A stretch of DNA of 64,000 bases from Raphanus sativus (taxonomy: Eukaryota; Streptophyta; Magnoliopsida; Brassicales; Brassicaceae): the NCBI RefSeq assembly GCF_000801105.2, contig NC_079517.1:6448001-6512000 (forward strand), in the 5' to 3' direction. Positions 23,447 to 31,990 of this stretch are shown here, piece after piece. Each line of letters starts with the position of its first letter. Positions within the stretch are counted from its first letter, which is position 1. A program made the translations under genes and the position numbers. The notes below the pieces were generated by a model, which had not been told where the DNA came from, did no database searches, and saw nothing but the letters and a program-made list of their open reading frames with translations.

Positions 23447-26400
23447 AAACACGTTCGATATTCGCCTTTCGAATGTTAAAAGAGGTAATGCAATAATTTT
23501 TACCTCGCTGGTACGACCAGTCCGTCGGGAATAGGTGGAGAAAGCCTTCCTCAACAGACTCTCCGTCTATCCTCACAAAAAAGAAACGATCGACATAATC
23601 CTTGGCATGCGAAGTGACTCCATTGATCACCGAAAAATTGGTCCTCGCCTTCATGGAGTAAACTCCATTGATACTCGTCGCCTTGGAGTTCCATAACCCC
23701 TCGAAATCGGCAGGGCTGAGATCTATCCCTAACTCATAACTCAGAATCACAACGCCGAGCCAGCTCTCCAAAGCTGACACGTTCAGCTGGCTGATTGAGA
23801 TTCCGAAACGGTCAAGGGCCTGAACAATGACCCCAGGGATTGGGAACCACAATCGACATTGCGTCAAGAACGCCTCGTAACAAGTAAAATAACCTTCCGG
23901 AGGATGCTCCGAACTCTCATTCCCCCGGGGGATGCGGAACACGACTCCCTCCGGAACTCCATAGTACTCTCGCAGAGTTTCAAGATACTCGGGGGATACT
24001 TCGCTCGGTGAGTCGATTTCTCCACGCGCCTTCAGAGGTCGCCGGGGAATCGGGATCACGGGAAGGGGAGCATCAGTGCCAAAGACAGCATCGCAGTACG
24101 CGTTCCTGTTGATCTCCGAAACCTCAGGCTTCGGATTTTCTTCCTCAGCGTGAAAACTATCCGAGGACGAGCGAGACTGCCTCCTCGAGATTTTCGATCT
24201 TGAAGTCATTCTTTTCTTAAAAGCAGAGAGAGAATTTGCAAGAGAGAGATTAACTTGAGAATCTTGGGTGAAGTAAGAATGGTAAAGAATTCACAAGTCT
24301 TTATAGGCAAAATTTTTACTATTCACCCCGACCTTCGGCACGATTTCGTCTCCATACTTTCCTCATGAACCATACCGCAAGCTAGGACCAACGAACCCTA
24401 CGGCTCCTAGCTAGCTGGGGGGCTAACTGTTGGGGTCAAAATCGGTCAAGACGAAATCGATGTCCGAAAGTCTCGGAAAAACATGAAAAATGTTAAAAGC
24501 CACCTCGAGAGACTAATTGTAATCGAGAAACCTTAAGAAAAATTAAGTTCGAGATTCACCATCTCGAAATCAACTGTTAGAAACATTTTCTACACAAGGA
24601 AAAACCTACGGAAAACTGAAAACGCAAGAAACACGAACACGCCAAAGGAACCGAGCAGCCAACACCGAGCGTGGCCGTGGCCGCCGGGCGGCTAGCCCCG
24701 TGCTGGCCGTGGCCGCCGGCGGCTAGCGCCCGTGCTGGCCGTGGCCGCCGGGCGGTTAGCCCCGTGCTGGCCGTGGCCGCCGGCGGCTAGCGCCCGTGCT
24801 GGCCGTGGCCGCCGGGCGGCTAAGCCCGTGCTGGCCGTGGCCGCCGGCGGCTAGCGCCCGTGTTGGCCGTGGCCGCCGGGCGGCTAGCCCCGTGCTGGCC
24901 GTGGCCGCCGGCGGCTAGCGCCCGTGCTGGCCGTGGCCGCCGGGCGGCTAGCCCGTGCTGGCCGTGGCCGCCGGCGGCTAGCGCCCGTGCTGGCCGTGGC
25001 CGCCGGGCGGCTAGCCCCGTGCTGGCCGTAGCCGCCGGCGGCTAGCGCCCGTGCCGGCCGTGGTCGCCGGGCGGCTAGCCCCGTGCTGGCTCGGGTCGTC
25101 GGACGGCTAGTCCTCGTGCGTAAATTCCAAACCTCCGGGTCGCCAGAAATCCGTGTTTCGCGACTTTCCGAGTCCTTGCAAGTAAAACTCCTTTTTCTGT
25201 TCCGGGATTTCTGAAAACTCCTAAGACATCAACGGATAGGAAGACTTCGTATAAAACGGTGATGGTTATCGTACAACACCATTCACCTCAGCAATGGATC
25301 GAAGATCTTCCAAAAGACTCGACATCCAAGTAGGAGCATCCTTTCAGAGAAATCGTAGAAAAACAGCGGAAGCCCGGAATGCGGCCCGAAAGGGACCAAC
25401 TCCGATCGGACGACCAGTTTACGATTTTCTAAAAGGATAGATGCGACGGTTAACAATTATCTTCGCATGACAAATGATAAACTTCCGAAAAGATAAATGT
25501 CAACTTTCCGAAAGGATAAATGTCAACTTTCCGAAAAGATAAATGTCAACTTTCCCGATAAACGCGAAAGCCGACGAAAATGGAAAAAGTCCAGCCCACG
25601 GCAGACTCAGCCCACCAAGGATAGACCGTCATATGGGAGTATATAAGCAATGCTAGGAGCAGAGGAAGGGGGATCCGAAATCAGAAGAAAGAAACCAACC
25701 CAGAGCAATTTAGAACTTAGGCGCTTATTTCCTTTTTTAGCGAGCTGCGACTCAACTAGGTTAGATCTAGGATTCGAGACTAGCGACGATCGACAGCTCT
25801 TGCGGCCGAGATCTCGACCTGTTGTCCAAACGCTCTCCGCAGATTCGGAAATAAGATTCTTTCTTTTTGCTCTACTTATTTTGCGTATTTATTCTCAAAT
25901 TAGACTTGTCTTAACTCTGTCGTGCGTGGCCCAGCAGATAGCCGGGATCCTCGGGGAAAACTAGGTCAACTTAGTTTTCCTACGTTTTAACATTAACTAA
26001 AATCGACAGTGCGAATTTCGGTTCCCACAAATACGAAATTAAGAACATGTGAGAATGCAGCAGTTGCCTGCTCTTTTAGACGGCCCTGACAATTACCCTA
26101 CATTGGCTCTCATGTGAATATAAATCGCAGTGAAAATAAGATAAACAGGCGGTAAATTCTTACCAGAGCCACTTCCAGAACCGGCAGTGTCTTCGACTCT
26201 TTCGTTGTCTATCCATATGAAGAAAGAAAAGGAAAAAAACGAAACTGTAAAAACTGGAAGAGTAAGAGAAATGTGAAGTCGTTGGAGTTAACTAGAAACA
26301 TTCTTACGCAGGGATCAATGGATCAGAATTTGCAACAACAAAATCAGAGACCCTGCCACAGTAAGAAGAAAGCATACATACATGAGACTCAATAACCATA

Positions 26401-28165
26401 TTTCTTTTCATCGAACTGATGCAATGTTTATAAATTATAAAACATAAAGATCATCTTACTCTTTGCAGCATCTAGAAGCTGGTTGTACGCCTTCGATGAA
26501 TTTAATTTCTCCCTGCTCATGATGACGTTCTAAATATCAGTTCAATAAAGTTCATTAACTAAATGAAAGTGTAATTTGCTTCGAAAAATAAGTTCACAAT
26601 GGGACAAAACACAACACGACGAGAATTTCATATTTCGAAAATATTAGGAGAAACCAAAAATATACAGTGTAAAAATGATTTCCTCAAATATTTATAAGAT
26701 CACAACAGAAAGTAAATCATAAGGGAGATCTATGAAAGAAACATGAAGAAAAGGCGAACAAGGATACGGTCCTTTCAAACGCAAATAGCAATAAAGACAA
26801 AGACTTTCACAAATTGTTCTATGTAGAAAAGCAACAAAAAATAAAACTGCAAAGGATACTTAACCAATTCAATAATTTTTTGGTAAGAGCTATTCAGCTT
26901 TTTCTTTACCTTTATTTTCTTCTTTTCTTTATATTCTACTTCTCATACTTGCTTTAACTAAACACTCACTTTCATAGTACACATGCACGAACGAACACAC
27001 ACACGCCTCAGTGATGCTAACAACAGAGTAATGGGCGTCTCATCAATCAATTCAAACTACAAGATGATCAAACTTTTTTGTTTTTATATAGCAGAATACT
27101 AATTTTTAAAGTTCAAGGAATGACACTTAATTAATTTGGTAATTATAACTATGAAAAAATAAAGTAATAAAAACTATGAAAATAAATGACGTTATGCTGG
27201 AGGTTAATGAAGAGCATATGAACCCAATTAGGTTTGTATTTAATTGATGCTCGAAAATAGATCCGTTGAACCCCCTACCTAACAAAAGAGTCAATATAAA
27301 AAATCTGTTCAGGATTCAAATCAATTATTAATCAAAACATGCAATTAATTTAAAATGGAAAAGTCTTTGCATATACTTTTTTGTTAAAGGGTTTAAGTCT
27401 TTGCATATACGTAGGAGTACTTGTCTGAAATTAATATGATATAAATGTGCCTGATGACATAAATTAATTACTCTATAGGAGTACTAGTCTGAAATTAATA
27501 ATATGCAATACATCTGTCTGATGACATAAATTAATTACTTTTTTTTGATAGCATCTAAGAGAATAAATAAACATAAATATCTTGATTTCTATACTTGCTG
27601 TGAAACATACACACAACGGTCCAGAGTCCAAACCAACCTGGATATAGTAGGAACCAAGGTTTAGCAAATCAACAACCTCTTTTCTCACACACACACACAA
27701 ACAAAGACTAGTAATTATTTAAAACCCCTATTCAAATTTATTTATACTATAAAACTTAACTAAGAGTACTAATGATTCATTAATTGTGTAATCACAAGCT
27801 AGTACAGCACTAACTGCCACTTGTTTAGTTAGGACTAATAAAAACAAATGTATCATGAAATTCAAAATATTCGGACACTTCCTCAGAGTAATCAAAATGT
27901 AGCAGATTATAAAAAGACAGAGAGCTCGTAGTACTTAAAAAAGAAATACTAGTAATAACTAAAAAAATAGTATTAATTAACTTGCCTCGAGATAACCAAT
28001 CTCTCTCTCTAGCATCTGGACTCTGGCCGCCTCTCTGCGTTTCCCGTACAAATCTGGATACTCCGGCGGAGACTTCGGACGAGGCGGCGGTAGAGATGAC
28101 TTTGCAAGAGAGGAACATGTTTCACCAGTTACTTCTGCCCCGACACTGCCTGAAGTAGAAGCCAT
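16466..28165 (-). CDS. AGG3: Class C heterotrimeric G-protein gamma subunit AGG3, split by an LTR retrotransposon
   Basis: Five exons on the minus strand join in frame to 244 aa: 28165-27986, 26512-26460, 26352-26308, 26208-26164 and 16877-16466. Exons 1-3 encode the G-gamma domain: a coiled region with [19 protein letters not shown], then [11 protein letters not shown] and [16 protein letters not shown]. Exon 4 encodes a basic-aromatic membrane-proximal piece ([14 protein letters not shown]). Exon 5 is a tail of about 137 residues that is roughly one third cysteine. Arabidopsis AGG3 is 251 aa and positively regulates organ and seed size; GS3 and DEP1 are rice relatives. Intron 1 uses a GC donor (CTCGAG|GCAAGT). 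Intron 4 is 9.3 kb because it contains the retrotransposon at 17152-26029; without it the intron would be about 403 bp. The frame stays open 42 codons upstream of the chosen ATG, so a longer N-terminus is not excluded. Confidence 0.93.
17147..17151. repeat. Target-site duplication, left copy (AATAC)
   Basis: AATAC directly precedes the 5' LTR and is repeated directly after the 3' LTR (26030-26034). A 5-bp duplication is standard for Ty3/gypsy integration and fixes the element boundaries exactly. Confidence 0.93.
17392..17835. repeat. GC-rich 32-bp minisatellite in the 5' LTR (about 14 units)
   Basis: Two 32-bp variants alternate, one with gccgggcggctagccccg and one with gccggcggctagcgcccg, forming a 64-bp dimeric repeat. 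The block is about 80% G+C in an otherwise A/T-rich region. The 3' LTR carries the matching array at about 24670-25110. Open frames across it (for example 17457-17708) are compositional artefacts. Confidence 0.92.
18366..18373 (+). promoter_or_regulatory. LTR TATA box (5' LTR)
   Basis: TATATAAG in the 5' LTR, about 390 bp before the LTR end, preceded by a triplicated cttccgaaaagataaatg-type motif that could be an enhancer. Genomic RNA would start about 30 bp downstream. The copy in the 3' LTR is at 25640-25647. Confidence 0.6.
18759..18776 (+). other. Primer binding site-like sequence
   Basis: TGGCGCTAGAAGGAGGGG starts 4 nt after the 5' LTR. The leading TGG pairs with the CCA end of a tRNA, and GTTTGGCGC is the usual start in plant Ty3/gypsy elements. 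I cannot name the primer tRNA without a comparison. Confidence 0.65.
18823..21373 (+). pseudogene. Retrotransposon gag-protease, frameshifted, pol absent
   Basis: The frame opens at ATG 18823 ([10 protein letters not shown]) with a charged N-terminal region. The typical gag continuation ([20 protein letters not shown]) lies in the +1 frame, so there is a one-base shift near 19545-19555. The main frame then runs to 21098. It holds the retrotransposon gag core ([28 protein letters not shown]), a zinc knuckle [15 protein letters not shown] (C-x2-H-x4-GH-x4-C variant) and an aspartic protease with active site DTGS near 20795. A second one-base shift near 21065-21072 moves the conserved [15 protein letters not shown] segment into the frame ending at 21373. 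Nothing resembling reverse transcriptase follows. As it stands no full gag-protease protein can be made. Confidence 0.88.
21374..22373. other. Non-coding interior of the retrotransposon
   Basis: 1 kb without conserved coding sequence, at the place where pol would lie in an autonomous Tat element. It starts with a purine tract (aaaaaggggggggg, near 21475-21490) resembling an internal polypurine tract, and contains a local duplication of about 33 bp around ccatccgcgactctaaaaac (21678-21735). Confidence 0.6.
22374..24209 (-). pseudogene. Antisense ORF of the Tat element (putative gypsy-type transposon protein), spliced
   Basis: Exon 1 (24209-23504, 235 codons from [11 protein letters not shown]) carries the conserved core seen in PF04195-type proteins ([38 protein letters not shown]). 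A 91-bp intron (23503-23413) has a GT donor and an AG acceptor preceded by 31 consecutive T. Exon 2 runs from 23412 to 23007, and exon 3 (from 22944) encodes an Ala/Arg/Glu coiled-coil region and an acidic tail ending at 22374. The frame changes once near 23230-23260 and once at a T7 run at 22722-22728, so the copy looks broken unless these are sequencing errors. The function of these antisense ORFs in Tat elements is unknown. Confidence 0.72.
24417..24422 (+). other. Weak polypurine tract before the 3' LTR
   Basis: A run of six G ends 5 nt before the 3' LTR. It is short for a polypurine tract, and the more convincing purine run lies near 21475-21490. Confidence 0.35.
24428..26029 (+). repeat. 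3' LTR
   Basis: 1,602 bp, from tgttggggtc to ttcccaca, followed by the second AATAC copy (26030-26034). Its TATA box (25640-25647) points to the right, antisense through AGG3 exons 4, 3, 2 and 1. Confidence 0.95.
26030..26034. repeat. Target-site duplication, right copy (AATAC)
   Basis: Identical to 17147-17151. It lies 129 bp from the splice donor of AGG3 exon 4, so the insertion site is within the intron and not in an exon. Confidence 0.93.
27412..27539. repeat. Tandem duplication in AGG3 intron 1
   Basis: Two copies of about 63 bp, each beginning aggagtact(t/a)gtctgaaatt and ending gacataaattaattact, lie within the 1.47-kb first intron of AGG3. They are diverged in the middle. Confidence 0.75.
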
Positions 28166-29058
28166 TGTCGCCAAAGATGATCTTCTATGGTAGTATAAAG
28201 AACAGAGAGAATGGTTTGAGTCAAGGGACAAACATGCAGTGAAGAGAGAAAGAAGAAGATGAAGAAGCGGCGAGTGATAAAAACAATGCAAAGAAAGAAA
28301 TAGATTAGTTAGGAAGAGAGACTCTCTGTAGAGAGAAAGGAGAGAGAGGGGGAGAAGGTGGCAGGAGCAGTAATTATGGTAGCTGACAAAGGATAATTAC
28401 TTACCTTCCTCTGGCCTTTTAAGGCTCCGTGTCTCTTTGATATTTGAACTTTTATTTATTTTAAAACCTTTAATTCGGTGGTGGGTATTATATAACAAAT
28501 GTATACTGTTTGTACAAAAGGCTCTTATGTATATATAATTTTTGTATAAATGATAGCCAGACTTGATAATCTTCGCCTTAGTTATTCCAGTTTTTTGAAT
28601 GATATAGCTTTTAGGTCAAGATTCTAAATTGCATTACTCAAAATGTGTTAGAAAAGCTCATCGTTTCTATGGAATTATGTGTGCTTCCTTGGATGCTCTA
28701 ATGGACAAAACAAGAAAACACTTACCCTGCATATAAGGATCTCCAAATCCAATCTATTTTTATTCTAAAATAAAGTGATATGAATTATAAAATAAAAAAA
28801 TGATTCAATCCAACTATAGATCTCATTTTATAATGGAATTTACTCCAAAAAATAGAATAGTATTTTTTTGTTTGTTCACTACAATAGTTTAGAACGAAAA
28901 ATAAAATATGATTATAATATTTTTATTTCATACTCTTTGAGGAATAATGAAATTTTAAGTTAGACATATTCTTATGCAAAGACTCAAAAAACTTGTAGAT
29001 GGAGACAAAGAAGCTTAAACTATTATTTGTGATTTATACATCGTACATATATATACAA

Positions 29059-29085
29059 CTAGAGTTTAATCCGTTCATCCGGGCG
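29059..29085 (-). mobile_element. Possible Helitron 3' end relic
   Basis: On the minus strand a CCGGATGAACGG-type short stem is followed by ATTAAACTCTAGT, matching the CTAG|T end of Brassicaceae Helitrons. The stem is only about 3 bp and no partner 5' end was found, so this is tentative. Confidence 0.35.
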
Positions 29086-29499
29086 AATGTTTGTTTTATT
29101 TTATTAATATAGTGATCTTTCTAAACATGTAGGTTATTTGAATATTTTTGAGTTTTTATGAACTTACCCAAATTCAGAAAGATCCGAGTTAAACCATATC
29201 TGAAAATTTATAATATCTGAATATAGTAATTTTAAATTCCAAAAAAAATATCTTAAAACATGATATGTGCCAGAACGGATATTTGGATGTTTATGTCTAA
29301 CTGATCTTGTAAACAAATGAAAAATTCTTTATTAACCTGTTAAAATTCTTGTCGCGAATAAAAAAAAAAATCATTCAAATCTGTAAATTAGTATGGTTAA
29401 CACGTAAATAAATGAGATTGAATTATTATGGTAAATACAATTGATAAAGAAACTAGAAAAATGTGGGAAAAAGTATAAAATTATAATAAACACTTAAAA

Positions 29500-29905
29500 T
29501 AAGTAAGTTATGCTTTGTACTTCTGTAACAAATGATGTCCAATTATTTGAAAAATAATAAATAAAGTGGCTAAAAACTAGTTTAAAATGAACAAAGAAAA
29601 TCGAAGAAATCAATTTAAAATAAGTAATTATTTTTTTGTATTTCAGTTTTAATAGAATAGATTTTTATTTTTTTGTTTATATTTGTTTTACTTAATTATT
29701 TTGTTCTCAATAAATATACTAACTTTCTTCATTAATATATTAGTATCATTTATGAATTTTAATATATATATATATATATATAATTATGTATAAATAATAT
29801 TAATACTTTAACTTGGTAATTATAAATGATACAAGTATTAATATTATTTCAAAAAAATATTAGTTTTGCATCAGTTAAACTAAGTGACATAAATAAATGA
29901 AATCA
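29500..29905. repeat. AT-rich direct repeat, copy A
   Basis: Shares its order of motifs with copy B at 30445-30855: aagtaagttatg, cagttttaatagaa, cattaatatattag, a TA microsatellite, then aagtattaatat(t/c)attt and agttaaacta. Similarity by eye is roughly 75-80% with small indels. The class is unknown. Confidence 0.65.
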
Positions 29906-30444
29906 ATTGTTTTAATCGACACTAATATTACTAATATCATTTCAAAAAATTGATGTAAAATTAAGATCAATTTTTGTATCTGGCACATTTTAACATCACT
30001 TAAAACAACTGATGTAAATATTTAATATTTTATATCAGTTACTAGTAAAATGATACAAACTATTTGCATCACCATTTTCAGCATCATTCATACTTTTGTT
30101 TTTTGTTTATGTTTTCTATGTAAAAAGAAATACTATTCTTAGAAATTGCTCAAAAATTCTTATATTTTGCTTATATTTTTATGTAAAAGTATGATATAAA
30201 TTATTGATTTAATTTAGATTTCCTTTTAGCCTTTTTGTGATAGATAACTATTGGAGATAATCCATGGTATGACGATTCCCCTTACCATTTCAATTTAGAT
30301 GATAATTATATCTCCAAGAACTACAGAGGTAGCCATCCCAAAGTCTAACGAAGGTGTATATGAATTCAAAACTGAGATTGAATTGTGTATATGAATTCCA
30401 AACTGAGATTGAATTGCTTTGTAAAAAGGTAATAAAACATTTAA

Positions 30445-30855
30445 AAATAAGTAAGTTATGTTTTGTACTTCGTAATAAATGATGCCAAATTATTTGGAAG
30501 ACAATAAATAGACTAATTAAAATTAGTTTAAAATGAATGAAAAGGATCTAAGAAATCAATTAAAATGGTAAGTATTGTTTTGTTCTTCAGTTTTAATAGA
30601 AAAGATTTTGTTTTTTTTTGTTTTTTTATATTTATGTTATTTAATTATTTTATTCCTAATTAATGTACTAATTTTCTTTCATTAATATATTAGAATCATT
30701 ATGAATTTTGATATATATATATATACATTAATTATTCACAAACAATATTAATATTTTTAATTAGTAACTATAAATGATATAAGTATTAATATCATTTCAA
30801 AAAATAATACTAGTTTTGACAGTTAAACTAACTCACATACATAAATAAATGAATA
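30445..30855. repeat. AT-rich direct repeat, copy B
   Basis: The second copy of the segment at 29500-29905, about 945 bp to the right and in the same orientation. An internal 31-bp tandem duplication (tgtatatgaattc(a/c)aaactg) lies just before it at 30355-30416. Confidence 0.65.
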
Positions 30856-31555
30856 AATATAGTAAATAGAATACTATAAAATTTATATACAATATAATAC
30901 ATATATAACAAAGGCTCTTTCGCATGCAACATGATGTGTTCAGATGGCAGAGCCATAGCTCAGGTGAGGTGATTCTTACTAGTTACAAGTTCGATGATCA
31001 TTTCAAGTATGAGAAATATATATTTTCAAACTTTTAGTAATATTCTTTTTTGTTATTTATTATTGGTACTGTGTGTGGTCACTGTACTTGTGGTTGTGGG
31101 CATCCATCAGTTTCAAATTTCTGACAAATTAGGTTGGAAAAAAATGGTTTTAACTGTCTTTGTTTACAGAAGTCGTAGAGATAATTGAAGCAGAGAATAA
31201 TAAATTAACAATAAATGAAAACAGGTAATAATAGATGGAGGAAGATGAAGGATATTAATCTCATAATAATAGCCAAAGCAATTATGGATCAAGCTTTCTT
31301 CATAGTCAGCCACATTGCAATACTAAACTATATTCAATGGCGAATACACTTATGTGTTGACCAGTTTGAGAAGACAAGTCTGGAGAATATATAAAGAGCT
31401 TAATCATCGAATTAAAGTAATTATACATAAACGCATTTAGATCGTCGATGATGATGATCAGTTTGATGAAGAAGCCAACAAGAAAATTATACAGGATACG
31501 TGTCAAAGATCCAACGCAACAAACACAAACCAAATCACAGCGATCTCAGAAATCA

Positions 31556-31990
31556 TCAAGCACATGCGCATGGATTCTCCGCCGCCACGTCAGCACCGTC
31601 GTCGTCAGATCTGAAAACGAGGTACCCGACGGTTAACCCGACGACAATCGCGATGAAAACGCCTCCGTTGAAGGACATAGCCGCGAGCATCAGCAAGTAG
31701 CCGATCGCGGCGTTGACGCCGAAAAGCAGCACCGACGCGGCTTTGGCGGCGGATCTGGTGCCCGATTTGGGGATAAGAGGGGCGGAGACGCCGGAGCGAG
31801 GCGGGGGATTGGGATGGCGAGTGGACGAAAGGGATTTGAACTGGACGCGGCGTTTCTCGAGGTACTGGTAGAAGGCGGCGAAGGCGAAGCAGGCGAGCAA
31901 GGTGAGGATGTAGCTGAGCCATGAATCGGTTTTCCAGAAATCGAAGAGGATCGTGGCTTTGATGCCCCAGTAGAAGGTCATGTGCATCAT
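31556..31990 (-). CDS. COPT5: Copper transporter COPT5 (CTR family)
   Basis: An intronless 144-aa protein starting at ATG 31990 (MMHMTFYWG). It has the N-terminal methionine-rich copper-collecting motif, three predicted transmembrane helices, the CTR MxxxM motif in helix 2 (MLAAM) and a GxxxG helix-packing motif in helix 3 (GLTVG). COPT5 moves Cu(I) out of the vacuole or prevacuolar compartment and helps remobilise copper under deficiency. Length and start match Arabidopsis COPT5 (146 aa) and the synteny fits. The C-terminus (ENPCACA) keeps the short Cys motif typical of CTR tails. The coding strand is GC-rich against AT-rich flanks. Confidence 0.95.
   Translation of the reverse strand: MMHMTFYWGIKATILFDFWKTDSWLSYILTLLACFAFAAFYQYLEKRRVQFKSLSSTRHPNPPPRSGVSAPLIPKSGTRSAAKAASVLLFGVNAAIGYLLMLAAMSFNGGVFIAIVVGLTVGYLVFRSDDDGADVAAENPCACA

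Larger units (their letters stand above)
17152..26029 (+). mobile_element. Non-autonomous Tat-lineage Ty3/gypsy LTR retrotransposon inside AGG3 intron 4
   Basis: An 8,878-bp element bounded by TG...CA LTRs (17152-18755 and 24428-26029) and AATAC duplications. Its order is 5' LTR, PBS-like TGGCGCTAG (18759), gag and protease ORFs (18823-21373), about 1 kb of non-coding DNA, an antisense spliced ORF (24209-22374, minus), then the 3' LTR. No reverse transcriptase, RNase H or integrase is present in any frame; coding stops about 0.3 kb past the protease. Gag with a short zinc knuckle, the PBS and an antisense ORF of the putative gypsy-type transposon (PF04195-like) kind point to the Tat/Retand group. 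It would need enzymes from an autonomous relative. It lies antisense to AGG3. Confidence 0.93.
28380..31555. other. Intergenic region between AGG3 and COPT5, AT-rich
   Basis: No gene is supported. It contains a Helitron-like 3' end relic near 29059, two diverged direct-repeat blocks (29500-29905 and 30445-30855), a 31-bp local duplication at 30355-30416 and several TA microsatellites. Short ORFs around 30994-31188 lack recognisable motifs. Confidence 0.45.

Noticed and set aside
28877..28884. CACTACAA, the start motif of CACTA transposons
   Set aside because: No matching inverted end or 3-bp duplication was found within the window.
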